A stretch of DNA of 64,000 nucleotides from Thelephora terrestris (taxonomy: Eukaryota; Basidiomycota; Agaricomycetes; Thelephorales; Thelephoraceae), in assembly GCA_015956445.1 (NCBI GenBank), contig WIUZ02000009.1, positions 1,054,001 to 1,118,000 of the forward strand. Direction: 5' to 3'. Shown one piece after another: positions 34,923 to 46,770 of this stretch (its first letter is position 1; each line of letters begins with the position of its first letter). The translations under genes were made by a program, and so were the position numbers. Under the pieces are notes generated by a model. It was not told where the DNA came from and made no database searches. It saw only the letters and a program-made list of their open reading frames with translations.

Positions 34923-36164
34923 ACTCGATTCCGGCCATTTCGCTGGGTTGATAACTCACACTTTTTTGATCGTCCCTCTTTGTGTTCATGCCATTCTTCA
35001 ACCTATTCCATCCAGTGACGATTTTCCTCTTTTTCCTCTTTTTGATTATTTCCGTATTGCTGCAGTTTTCTGTTTCCGCTCGAGGTCTCCATATGAAACA
35101 ACTTTTGCGTGGATCTCCCGTCGATAGTGTGACCTTGTTGTATGCCTATACTATGTGTGTATATGTGATGTATTGTCGTGTGTAGCAGAGGACCTGCAGC
35201 AATCACACCAGATACGCGTACCCCTCAGTGCGAAGCACGCCGAGTTTTCTCGCCGTGTTTCCAATGACGGATTAATCGGGAGGGTTTAGTCCCGGGCCCA
35301 CTCCTCTCTGATCCTCCACGAAACGGTCTCCAACCTTGAACCGCTGTCTGTTGGTTTCACACGAGGAACCCGTCGCGTTACCAAACCCCTCTTATGGACC
35401 TTTCTTATCAGCTGTGCCCGGATCCCAGGATCTTTGAACCTCTCCCATCTTCACCGCGGTCACTTCTCGCGAAATCGCGACGAAGTTGGGGTGCGGTTCT
35501 GACGATTGACAGGAAGTTTTCGTAGGTAACGAAGGTACGGTTTGACGTACCTCACTGATGTTGTTGAGCTAAACAAAAGCGGAGATGCCCACTGTGTACA
35601 GAGCACTTGATTCCATGTTGCCGTGTCAGATCCCCTCGCCATTGGGCTCGAACGACGGCAGTTAAGAGGCCCACATCCACAGCCGTGGGATTGGCTTTGC
35701 GTACGACCTTACATGCGGCACAACGCTTGAGGGTGTCCCTCAATGTTTTGCCAAAAGCACAGTGGGGGTAGTGCCGTTTCCAGTCTCCCAGACTGTCGCC
35801 CCGGGACCTCCACGGTTTTGCAATGCAGTGAGCAACTTGTACCTTTGGTGACAAGAAAGGAGAAATTTGTACGGTCCCGTTGCTTAGTGGGCGTCACAAT
35901 CTCGGAAAAGTAATTGGTCGATGGCCATTTGAAAGGTGTACCCGGGGATTTCTTGGGAGACGCACGTCACGCTTGAGGGGAGTTTTCATGGGGTTTGCTT
36001 GGGTGCTTTCTAACACTTGGGAATATATCTTCTCGCATCGAAGATAGAATTTATTTTGGCCTTTCGGCTGATCGTTGTGGGTTTGGCTGAGCGCTGGTGG
36101 CAAAGGAGCGGAAGAGGGGGTTAAAATCATCTACAAATGGAAGGCCTTGGGACGCAAGTAACGA
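34923..36164. other. region between the intact DUF6535-type gene and the duplicated block
   Basis: After the terminator there is no complete gene. A minus-strand frame at 35897-35552 contains LKRCAACKVV, reminiscent of the first Cys pair of a MYND zinc finger, with later Cys and His residues, but the second half of a MYND motif is not present. It may be a decayed fragment. The remainder looks non-coding. Confidence 0.35.
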
Positions 36165-36169
36165 TTGCA

Positions 36170-36830
36170 CGCACGGTTTCGGGTGGATGGTTGCTTCCCC
36201 CATGATGTGCTACGAAGAGCTGAGGGAGAACTCGATCGGCTGCTTCAATTTAGAGGCGTCGTCCCCCTAGGTATCGTGCCCTTCCGAATCGCGTCCTCCT
36301 CGCCTCTAAATTCGAGGCTGGATTCCAGACTAGCCCCTTCCCCACCACGGCAACGAACGCGACGAGAGGGAAGCAACAAATCTCGCATGAAGGATGGTTC
36401 CAACGTGGGCGATGGCAGGATCGGGGCCAGTCCAGTGGGTAAAAACGGGATTGAGGTGAGCTGGCGGGTACTCGAGCAAGACGTTGGCCGAGTCTTGAGC
36501 GTAGCGTAATTGGGTTCAAGTTGGGTGAAATCGGGTTGGAGCTGGGTACCGGTATCACGAACATAGAAGGGGAAATAACTCACAAAGGGCAAGGTGGTGA
36601 CCAAATCTTGACCGTAGAAGTCGCAATCACGTTTGTCGGCTTCGCGTTGGAACTTGTCACTTGAACTTAACGGGAGCGCCACAGATCTATCCAAGGCGGT
36701 GTGGGAAGTGGGTTGGCATGCGTTTCGCGTTACGGAGTTGATCAACTTAATGACGCGGACCCTGCGGACCAACTGCGGACCATCTTCATGTGGCTGCCAA
36801 TTCATCACTCCCACTGCTCCCCCTCGGTAT
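36170..36830 (-). pseudogene. DUF6535-type relic a (N-terminal part only)
   Basis: On the minus strand KFQREADKRDCDFYGQDL corresponds to the family start FYNTFKREADEYDSGF of the intact gene. A downstream piece, in a shifted frame, matches the AFPQWTGPDPTIVHVQAI region. The similarity ends near 36170, with the rest of the gene missing. The equivalent sequence in the second block (relic d) is longer. Confidence 0.7.
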
Positions 36831-36984
36831 TGCTGATGTAGGCCGGCACAAGATTCATGATGTTCAAATCAACCAGCAAACGACGGTGCGGCGTGTGGAT
36901 GCGGTACCCACTGCATATCTTAGTCCTAGCTTGCGGGCACTCCATCCGTGTCTCAGATCTCAATTCCGGGAAAACCTGGTATGT

Positions 36985-38187
36985 ACCTACAACCAATATA
37001 TGACGGGTCTTTCGCCCATCCTTTTCCACCCGTCCCCTCAAACTGAGTTAAGTTATCGGTTCCGCAACTACATGGCGAGCGAAGAAGGTTCCGACACGAT
37101 TGGCCGCGTCCATCATCAGAGGATGATAAGCTCGGAGAACCTCACCCTCCCCAAACCCACGAGCCCGTGTCGAGTTCTACAACACGTTCAAGAGTGAAGC
37201 CGACGGGTATGACAGCGCTTTCGCATCAGGAGGTACGATGACGAGGCAATCATCGTGTTAATTCTAGTAAGTTCCCCGCTGCGTCCTTGCTTGTTCTGCT
37301 ACCAATATTAACCTTGGCAATAGGCTGGCTTTTCTCTGTGGTCATGTCCATTTTCATCGTCAACATTCAGGGCAAGCTTCAAACCGATTACATACTACTG
37401 ACCTACGCCCTCCTTTCAACCATCGCTCATGCCTCACTCGGGGAAGTTTCCATTGCTCCTGACGCCGCATTTCCACAATGGACTGGCCCAGATCCCACCA
37501 TCGTCCACGTTCAAGCCATTGTTACTCGAGCTTGAGTGCTTCCCTTCTCGCCGCGTTCATCGCTGTGTTAGCCAAACAATGGATCAATCGTTACTCCCGG
37601 GCTGAGATGTGCGGGTCTACCATTGATCGTATCCGACACCGACAGCTCAAGATGAAGGGTATGGTACCCTGACGCTTCGACTCCCTCATGGAAAGTCTTC
37701 CTCTCATGCTCCAAGCTGCTCTACTCCTCCTCGGTTATGCCCTCTCCAACTACCTCTTTACCATCAACAACGTCGTCGCTGGGGGCGTCGTCGGTGTCAC
37801 CGCATTTGGTGTACTCTTCTATCTGCTCATTTGTTCTGCTGTCACTCTATCCTACAACCGTCCGTCCCAGTTCCCTGTCTCCTTCGCGATCCGCTCTATG
37901 GTCCGCTCCGACGACGAACACCGAAAGTACCCCAGGAGAGTACCTCAGGAGAACCAGAAATTGGTTCGCACGCACGTTCACGTTCTCCAAGAAAAAGCAA
38001 GGGCTGAGGCAAAAGTGTGCGGGACCCAACGCTTTCGGGAGTTTGGACACGTCCGATGCGAACGCGATTGGTGGACCCATCGAGTTGATAATGGTTGGTG
38101 TTGACCACCAAGCTCCTCTGTTCAACGAGGAAAGCGATTGGCGTGGTTACGTGTTGGACGCGAACTGTCGAGTTCGCTCCAACTGAG
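36985..38187 (+). pseudogene. DUF6535-type relic b
   Basis: The membrane half of the family is clearly recognisable: FSVVMSIFIVNIQGKLQ, AFPQWTGPDPTIVHVQAI, SASLLAAFIAVLAKQW and LLLLGYALSNYLF. Lesions: a frame break near 37530, a TGA at about 37671 in place of a Trp codon, and a short duplication near 37940. It ends abruptly after VLDANC, where the intact gene continues for about 600 residues. Relic e in the other block ends at the same point, so the truncation is older than the block duplication. Confidence 0.85.
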
Positions 38188-39090
38188 ACCCGAAGCTGGT
38201 ATTCAGTTCAGATCTTGGGGTAGGGAATGAGGACAAACATCGGTTTGCCCATTGTATCGATTCCTATGTTTCTCTGCTAAGAGACTTTGGTGTCATTAAC
38301 GACTTCCACCCAGAAAATTACGGCTACACGCGCAATGAGCAGATTCGCAAACCTTATTCAGGATTGAGAGAACGCGACCAGTTAAAGAAGGAAGGTGGAC
38401 AAGAAGGACGTAGATTAGACAAGGTTACCACGGGACGGGAACAAACATGCCACGAGCGCACACGGAGAGGAGGGTGAGCACGGGGTGACAGAACGAGATG
38501 CGAGGATCGAGCGAGAAACGCAGAGAGCGGAGGCCAGAGAGTGCTTGGCACGGCACACTTCCTGGAAAGGGGTTTATTTGCCAATAAATGGCCGCAAGAA
38601 ATATATCTCCCCATCTGCGAGTGCAAAGTGACTTCGGAAAAATAGCGGTTGCCCGAAATGGATGTGTGGTCCCGCTGCCCAAGTAACTTCAACGTCGTTG
38701 TCGCCTTTTCAATCTTCTACGACGCCTCTCCTTGAACTGTCATTTTTTCATTTAAAGCGAGCGATGCGGTCATCAGCTCCTCGTTAAATGGGGCTGTGCT
38801 GAATTGCGGCAACTACTTCCAACCCGAAAGTCGCGGTGATGCAGGCAACGGGCAGATTTATGGATTATGGCAGCATCCCCTATACATGGCCTGAGGTTTT
38901 TCATAGGATAAGGAGACCGCAACTTAAACCGTAGATAGCAAGAGGGATACAGACACCGTACGGCACAGACGAGGTGAAGTGAGACGAAAGAAAGATCTCA
39001 CAAACGCAGACACAAGGTATATGGTTAACGGGAATGCACCAAGCGACCGACAGCAGGGTCTGGAAAAAACAGTCATAGGACAGAGCCGCA
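38188..39090. other. non-coding sequence between relics b and c
   Basis: This sequence is shared with unit 2 (about 50630-51560) but shows no convincing gene on either strand. Its right part (about 38780-39000, with CTGAATTGCGGCAAC) resembles sequences just downstream of NLR2 (about 46150) and NLR3 (about 58610), so an older duplication is visible here. Confidence 0.4.
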
Positions 39091-39096
39091 GGGGAG

Positions 39097-39900
39097 TCAA
39101 TGAGCAGATAGAAGAAGATCAGATGCAGTGAAACCAAGGGCGGCCCCAGCGACGACGTTGTCGATGGTGGTCAGTAGTTGAAGGCGGCGCAACCGATGAG
39201 GAGGACTGCAGTTTGGGGCATCGAAAGAACTTCCATGGCAAGTTCGAAGTGCCAGGTGGTCCTTTCGTTCATCCTGCGCGGTCCTGAGCCGTCTGTCGAT
39301 TACAGTCAAAGATGGTCTCATGGTAAGGGGTACAGGTAAGGCACCGCTTGCCCAGTATAGCGATGAACTCGGCGGGAAGATAAACGGCGAAACTGGCTTG
39401 GAGGATAGCTTCAAAAAGTGGACGATGGTGGTAGCGGCGCTAGTTCATCAGGGCAAGACGGATCGAAATCGGCTGGGGGGGTCGAGAGAGATTTTGTCGA
39501 TAATCGTGAGCACGGTGTCACTGGGTTGGGTGGATTGCAACTGGAGCTGGGTCTCATCGTTTACAATGTGAGCGAAAGTGACGGCGGAAAACAAACACCC
39601 AGAAAATTCAAATCAACATCACGACCACAAAGAGAGGGAGAAAACACGCGAAGGATAAGGTGTCCAAGTATCCACCGTGTTTCTTCGCGAAGTCGAGGTC
39701 ACGGTCGCGTCGGAATTAGAATTCGACGGAAGTGTTGCTGGTCGGTACAAGGAGGCGTAGAAAGATGGGTGGAAAAGTCTCGAGCATTGAGTCTGAGAGA
39801 GAAACGGGAAAGAGCAAAGATTCCATGGATTGTGTCGGGTTGGTGGTTTTCCCATGATGTGGAACGAAGAGCTGAGGGAAGGCTCGATCGGCTGCTGCGA
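39097..39900 (-). pseudogene. DUF6535-type relic c
   Basis: Minus-strand fragments match the family in pieces: VIDRRLRTAQDERKDHL corresponds to the VDRIRDRQRKMKGM region, and TTIDNVVAGAALGFTASDLL to the TINNVVAGVVVGVTAFDVL membrane segment. Frames are broken several times and there is no C-terminal half. A matching copy (relic f) lies at 51560-52400. Confidence 0.75.
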
Positions 39901-40516
39901 AGCTGTGTGTGATGAGGGGGACGCGCAACCTTCTTCGTTCGCACACCTCCGTCTTCAAAACGTCGCAGTCCCAAACCCCCGAATATATGGCGGTAGCTTC
40001 GTATGGGCGATTTTCCCCCAAACCCCAACGATCTGCCGAAACTAATCTGCGATGATTCTTGCACCATTTCCCAAGTTTTCGTCAGGGATCGAAGACCACG
40101 TCGGCCTCCCTTCTTCTACGCCCCACTCGACGCTCCGTTCTTCCATCGCCATGCATTCAATACTAGTCACAACGCATCGCGTCACGATGACAGCGTCTGC
40201 CGTCCCAATGCGATAGTAGGACCAACCCGGATTCTGGTGCATCTGAGGCGTCATCTACTCGGAATAGGAGCCTTCCGCATGTGCGTTTCCAGAACTCGCA
40301 ACTTCCCATGCGATAAATTCAATGACCACCGGCAGCTCTCACACCCTCGCCTTCTACCTAGCCATTCGTCATCAACACGCTCCTCTTTCATGCTCTCATT
40401 CCATCGACTACGCCAATCTGATCGAATGCTAACCTAATCGTTCGGTCGTGATGGTCATAGCTGCACGAACACTGATAATGCACCAGCTCGCGCTCCCTCA
40501 GACCAATTACGAAATT

Positions 40517-40762
40517 TCACCCGCACCGTTGACCGTAGATGTTTTCTAAGCCCCGCCGTGCTGTAAACTTCAGGCTGTATCCCCGACCAACGTTCACGAA
40601 CACGAAGTCATTGGATCGACTCCCGTCTTTGAAACTGATCACAACTTTACCTTGTCGAAATAGGCACGCCGGAGCCCACGTCCAGGGCTCATCGATATCT
40701 CCTATCGGGTGAAAGGAAGGAATCATACGTTGTGGAATGGATAGGATGAGGAATTGCAGCAA
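40517..40762 (-). other. divergent conserved frame upstream of NLR2
   Basis: A minus-strand frame reads through DEPWTWAPACLFRQGKVVI and NDFVFVNVGRGYSLKFTARR before stopping. It lies about 250 bp upstream of the NLR2 start and reads away from it. The same sequence is present upstream of NLR3 (about 53120-52970), where small indels change the frame. I do not recognise it. It may be an exon of a decayed gene or leader sequence. Confidence 0.3.
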
Positions 40763-41007
40763 CCCAGTTTTCAGCTGTGGCGGATTCAGGCATCAGTGTA
40801 CCTAAGTCATATTTCACGGGCTTGATCCGCCCCGACCGTGTAGAAAATCGAGTCGCAAACTTGACAATCTGTACCTTGCATTGTTTGCTCCGCTAAAGAC
40901 CAGCAAATCTGGCTGAATCCTGTGGCGCTTAGCCAATCGTGTCAACATAACCCACCAAGGCACGTGGTCGGGCGCTGCGACACTTCATCCCGAACGTCTA
41001 CACAAGA

Positions 41008-44000
41008 ATGCCGTGGTACAAGAAATCCAAGAAATCTTTCCAGCCTTCTCAAACCTTTGCTTTTTTCATCCCTACCCACATCGCCGCAGGACCCCTCGGC
41101 ATCGGTGCGGAGCTAAACCCGGACGTTGGGCCCGAAGGTGCGTTCCGTTCATAGGTCGATTCGGTCTATCTGATCATCCCAACAGGGTCAAACGGCGGGA
41201 GAGGATTTACGATTGTAAATCGAGGGATCGTGAGTCGGCAACCCGAACCATCGGGTGTATCGACCGCGACTCCCGGATTCGAGGATACTATTATGGGTGA
41301 GTCCATTCTGCTGCGACTGATAAGGCCGATGCCTGCGATCCTGATAACGATACACGACCCAGAACATCGAAGAGAAGTCCCCTTGGACGCACCGAACGAG
41401 CGATCCGGTCTGATCGCCCGCGATCTCTCCCTCGTCGGTCAGAGGGAGCCAGGGGTTCGAAACGAGGGGGAGAACCAAGATCAAGGATCATTCGCTGAGC
41501 AACCGCCGCAGGTACCTGCTGAAAATGCGTCTCAAAGCGTTCAACCTGGCGAAAACACGCAGGAGAGCGTTCCGGGTGGATCTAAGGGTGAGCGCCGATT
41601 CTCTCGTTGTCTTCTAATTTGTGCTAAAACCTGCCAGTCGCGGGAAGAGACTGGAAGGACAGGGCCAGCGGGGTAGTTGGGATCGCAGCCGACGTTGCCC
41701 TGGGCGTTGCCGAAGCTTTTAGCCCCCTCAAAGCCACCCTAGCGACCATCTCCGCCGTCTATGTTCAATACCAGGCTCGTCCACCGCCCTCCTTCGGAAA
41801 CTCATTCTGACACATCTATACTCAGGGAACTGCCGCCGTCAAGGACAAAGTTGAATCCCTCCGTTCACGTGTCGCTGCGCTGGAGAAGATTTTTGAGAAG
41901 CCCACCGATGACGAGGCCGAAACAACACGCCGCGGGGAACTAAAAACGTGTGTGATTATAACCAATCTCCATCCAAACCGAACACTTATATCTTCTCAGA
42001 AAATTCAAAACCATTGAGGAAACATTGCGGTCGTTTTCCCAGAAGACTTTAATCCCACGCATTGTCGATCACGTCAAGGATGATGAAGATGTTTCCGGGC
42101 TCCTCGAGGATTTGCGGGAGGCTATCAATGACTACCAGGTTTGTTTGCGACCTTAGCACTAATCTCGATGTTGACAATGACTGCAGATGGTGCAACAAAT
42201 GGCAATTTACGACCAAGGGTGCAAACTGATTGTAAGTGTCCACTTCCTGTGTCTCTGCCAAAATTAACCTCTCTTAACAGGATGCAGGTCAGAACACGTT
42301 CAACTTTTGACAACAGGGCCCTGACATGAGATGCTTATAGCTGAGAAGACAACCCTCAACAATTTCCGCCAGGCACAGGGGGCGGAGTACCGACATTCGG
42401 GGCGCAAAGGGTGTTTGAAGGGAACCCGCAGGACAGTGCTTGACAAGATTGAGCTGTGGGGAAGGGACTTTGCAAAGCTGCCTGTCTACTGGTTGAACGG
42501 CTTGGCTGGGACAGGAAAGAGCACCATCGCACAGACAATCGCAGAGAGGATGTTCACAGAGGGACAGCTTGGCGCCTCCTTCTTCTGCTCACGAGACTTT
42601 GAAGACCGGAGCACCCTCCACTTCATCTTCCCTACCATCGCCATCCAGCTTGCCCGCAAGTACCCCAAATTCCGATCGGTTTTTGTCCCACTGGTACAGT
42701 CTGATCCAGGTATTGCCTATGAATCACTGTACAACCAGATGGACAAACTGATTGTTGGGCCACTCAAGACATCTTCCATTCCAACCATCATTGTCATTGA
42801 TGCCCTGGATGAATGTAAGGATGAGGAGCCTGCTTCGGCAATCCTTTCTGTCCTTGCACGCTTTGTAACCCAGGTGCCCAAGGTCAAATTCTTCCTCACT
42901 GGCCGCCCAGAACCACGAATTCGAGAAGGCTTTCGCCTCCCCCTGTTGGTGGATGCAACAAACACCTTTGTTCTCCATGACGTCCAGACAAATGAAATCA
43001 ATAGCGACATACAGCAATTCTTTGAAAGCAGCTTCTTGGAACTTGCCTTCCGTCATACTGGGCTGGACAACTGGCCTACCAAAGTACAATTGGACCTCCT
43101 TTGCAAGAGAGCAGCAGGGTTGTTTGTGTATGCTGTGGCAACATTCAAGTTTATCAACACCAGGAACTACCACCCCAGAGAACGGCTGGATCTCCTTCTG
43201 CAGTTGCCAGACAACACCCTCCATGAGGGAAAGACCAAGTTCAATTCAAGCACGTCCCTGGATTCACTGTATAGATCAATTCTCCAGGAGGCATTTAGTC
43301 ATGATGGTGCAGAAGATGACCCCAGAATCCATTCTATCCTTTGTGCTGTTATCCTTGCTGCCAATCCTCTTTCCCCATCTGCCATTTCCACACTCCTTGG
43401 AATTAATCCTGATTATGTGACTCCCCCCTTGTTATCAATCCACTCCCTCCTCATCCTTCATGAAGACATCAATAAACCTGTTCAACCCTTTCATAAATCC
43501 TTTCCTGACTTCATCACCAATCCCACACGGTGTACCAATCAAAGGTTTTACATCTCTCCCTCTCATCACCTGGAACTATTGGTCTGCTGCTTAAACCTTA
43601 TGAACAAGACCCTGGAGAAGAATATGTGCCAACTCCCAGGGGCTGTAAACAACTCTGAGGTACATGAATTGCAGGAGAGGGCAGACAAGAACATCAGCCA
43701 AGCTTTACAATATGCATGCAGGTCATGGCACAAGCACCTTGTAAATGTGCCTACAGCCAACAGACATGAAATCACTTCTGCTCTCTGTTGCTTCCTGGAG
43801 AAGAAGTTCTTGTTCTGGTTGGAAGTGCTTAGTGTCCTTGGTGCTGTGAGGAATGCAGTTGATGCCTTGAAAGCTGTTGCAGAGTGGGCAAAGGTGAGCT
43901 GAATTCTTGTGCTTGATACACTGCAAACATTTGCTGACTTGAACTAGGATCCATCACTTCTTGACCTCACCAATGACTGCTTTAGATTTGTCATGGGGTT

Positions 44001-45843
44001 TTTTGAGATCATCAGCACATCTGCCCCCCACATCTACCACTCTGCTCTTCCTCTATCCCCCAAGGAATCAATCGTGCAAAGATACTATGGATCACAAGCT
44101 GACCCACTCGCAACAGTTAATTGTGGAGGTCAAACAGCATGGGATCCCAGCATTGCAAATGCAAAGATTCCAGAGGGGATCACAGCCACTGGATGGTCAC
44201 CTTGCAGCAAGTTCTTTGCAGTTGCTTGGGATGGCTCCCCTAAAATAGCAATTCTGGATGCAGTGACTCTCAAACAGCTCTACACCGTGTACCCCCAGAG
44301 CAGGGGATATGGCTGGACAAAGGTTGTCTTCTCCTCAGATAGCCATTTGTTAGCAGGGTACTCTTTGCCCAGTGACTGCATTGTCACTTGGGACCTTCAG
44401 ACAGGTGGTGTAATCGGTGATGTCAGGACTGAGGGAACTCAGTTTTGTCACTCAATGTCATTTTCTGAGTGTGGAACAATGCTTGGGGGTCTATTTGACC
44501 AGAAAACCATCATGACCTACAACATTCTCTCTAGTACACACATATCCTCCCATCGAGTTCAACAACTTGCTGTTGATACCATTTGGACCTGTGGTGAATA
44601 TCTTCAGTTTGCCACTGTTTACCTGGGGTCTGTTATCATATGGCAACTTGGCTTCACCTCAGGTCAAACACCAACAAAGGTTGGCTCTTTGTCCTCTCCA
44701 GAAAATCCCTCCTCCACAAGTCTTGTTCTGCTCCCCACGCTCTTCTGGCTTGCATTTATTGTTGAGGGCAGAGTGGTAGTATGGGATGCCCAACATCACA
44801 GGGTTCTCCTAAATTCTGTAGATGCTGAGAAGCCTGAGACTATGTGCTTCTCCTCTGATGGACAGTTTTTCATCTGTGGAACATGGGGCGCAGAATCCTA
44901 CCTCTGGAAGAAATCTCCTGATGGCTATCTTCCTCATCAAAAGCTTGTGTCCAGTAGTACCCAGAACCACCTGCTTGTTTCCCCAAATGGGGAGTCAGTC
45001 ATCTCATTCCCATCTGGTGGAACAATGATTCAGCTGTGGCACATAGCAAATGCTCCCACCTCCTTCTCTAGTGTTTCTACACAAGCTTCCCACCCTCATG
45101 ATGATTTCCTTGTAGACTTTCCTGCTGATGAATCACTCATTGCAGTTGCAGAGAGGAAAAGCCATACAGTCACCATCTTATCCATCAAGTCTGGTGCTGC
45201 TTTGTTGGTCATTGATGCAGAGACAGAGATTTGTGGTGTGAGGTTCACAAAGGATGAAATCATTGTCATTGGTGATGGAAAGATCATCACTTGGAACATA
45301 TCTGGAAGGGATAGTAACCTCCATGCTGATAGGGTTCAGACAGTTGCCTTCAAACATCAAGGAGGTGTTGAGGATCTATGGGCATCTGTAGCACCTAACC
45401 TCAACTATCTTGCCATTGGAAGTATGGGATCATGGTCAGAAGCTCTATGTGTTTATAACATGCATAATGGGGAAAAGCTTGCAGTTGCCAAGTCAGGAGG
45501 GTGGATGCCAGGATTTACTCCGGATAGCTGTGGGGTCTGGACTTCAAAAGATGATGGTCGAGTGGACCAGTGGAAAATTATTGAAGAAGGTGGATCCAAT
45601 GGCATCAAGCTACAGCAAGTTGCAAGTCATATAACTCCACAGGATGGTTTCCCCTGGCACTCTTCTTGTGGATATCAACTCACAGATGATGGAAGAATAC
45701 TCTCCTCCAGTGGAAAGCAACTCTTATGGTTATCCCATCATTGGCAACCACATTACAAGCACCAAGTGAGGTGGAGCAGAAATATTCTGGTGGTGTGGAA
45801 TAAGAGCCTACAAGATCCCATCCTCTTGAGGCTAGAAGTGTAG
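41008..45843 (+). CDS. NACHT-WD40 STAND (NLR-like) protein, NLR2
   Basis: This predicted NLR-type ATPase has 1454 aa. Exons: 41008-41137, 41186-41296, 41363-41587, 41638-41774, 41826-41947, 42000-42138, 42187-42231, 42281-42287 (7 nt), 42341-43893 and 43948-45843; the total is exactly divisible by three. Residues 1-155 are a leader (MPWYKKSKKSF, then IAAGPLGIGAELNPDVGPE and a polar stretch). About 156-305 is an all-helical domain ending in a coiled coil. NACHT: Walker A at about 359-367 (GLAGTGKST), Walker B about 455-464 (IIVIDALDE), FFLTGRPE about 489-496. From about 824 a WD40-like propeller follows with degenerate repeats. The intron after exon 4 appears to have a GC donor. The N-terminal domain resembles the MLKL/HeLo-type four-helix bundle of other agaricomycete NLRs; that is inference. 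Confidence 0.94.
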
Positions 45844-46479
45844 CTTTGAGTGGTTCTGTCCCTCCCATGCCTTTATCTATGTTTTGCATTCCATTGTGTA
45901 GAATACTTTGAACTGGCCTGCTCCTTTTCTCCACTTCCTCAATTTCTCCAGTCTCATCACTCTTTGTGCTAAAGATAAGAAACCAGATATGCTTGTGAAT
46001 GTTAACTATGTTTTGGTGGGGTTACAGGCACTGTTTAAGTACATTGAATTGAAAATTGAATATGCTTTCTTCAGGCATGTGGCAGAATGATTGTTAGTAG
46101 AATGCAAATAAGTGGTAGCACTCTACTCTTCCATCAAATCTGGGAGCTACTGTTATTCTCCACACCCTCACTGAATTGTGGCAATAACTTCCTGACAACA
46201 AGTTGTAGTGGCACATGCAATGAGCAGAGCTATATATTTGGGTGACATCCCACATATGGGATATACATGGCAAAAACATCACCAGGAACAACAAAAATGT
46301 GGGTCAACAAAGAAGAAAGAAGACAGACACAATGCAACATAGATGGCATGAGATGAGACAAGGCTAGGTGAGATAGGGTCACAAGCACACATAGGACATG
46401 AACACAGAGACAAGGAGGAACAGAAAAGCACAAAGTGAGAGCCAGTAGATCTGAACCAAGATCAATGTTAACCCCTCTT

Positions 46480-46630
46480 CAGTACAGTGTCACTGGATTG
46501 GGTGAAATTCAGTTTGAGCCAGGTCTCATTGTTGATGTGAGTGAGAGCAGATCTGAGAGAAACAAACCAGGCCCATTCCCCCCAGAAAATTCGAATCAAC
46601 ATCACGATCACAGAGGGAAATATGATAATC
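46480..46630 (-). pseudogene. short DUF6535-block relic downstream of NLR2
   Basis: The sequence GTGTCACTGGATTGGGTGAA and the following 120 bp match parts of relics c and f (near 39505 and 51985), although most of those relics is missing here. It marks the remains of a third block between NLR2 and unit 2. Confidence 0.5.
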
Positions 46631-46639
46631 TATACCTTG

Positions 46640-46770
46640 TATAGTTCACTCGAAAAAGATGTCCAGCAAATCTGCCTGACTCCTGTGGCGCTCAGCCAAA
46701 TTATCCATCAAGGCCTGTGTCAGGCGGTGCAAACACTTCATCCCGAACATCTACACAACAATGCCGTGCT
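46640..46770 (+). pseudogene. relic of an NLR 5' end
   Basis: About 120 bp match the region just before the NLR2 and NLR3 starts: CCAGCAAATCTG, CCTGTGGCGCTCAGCCAA, CACTTCATCCCGAAC and CTACACAACAATGCCGTG. The ATGCCGTG is the NLR start codon and second codon. After this the similarity ends. This is the trace of a fourth NLR copy, deleted except for its promoter. Confidence 0.7.

Larger units (their letters stand above)
36345..46465. repeat. segmental duplication, unit 1
   Basis: This block of about 10.1 kb matches 48850-60525 in the same order and orientation, at an offset of 12440-12480 bp. For example the NLR starts are 12453 bp apart and the NLR stops 12454 bp apart. It contains relics a (most of it), b and c, a divergent conserved frame and NLR2. 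The left edge is placed where similarity to unit 2 becomes clear (CCACCACGGCAA near 36347 and 48848). The right edge is just after CAATGTTAACCCCTCTT. Confidence 0.85.

Noticed and set aside
35552-35897. MYND zinc-finger gene
   Set aside because: Only one Cys pair (CAACKVV) fits; the remaining zinc ligands are missing at the expected spacing.
38354-38692. Minus-strand frame repeated at 50794-51112 as a conserved gene
   Set aside because: It is present in both blocks only because the blocks are duplicated; indels shift the frame and no domain is visible.
42300-42345. Apparent stop codons before the NACHT exon of NLR2, suggesting a pseudogene
   Set aside because: The stops lie in an intron after the 7-nt microexon; splicing restores one frame in all three copies.
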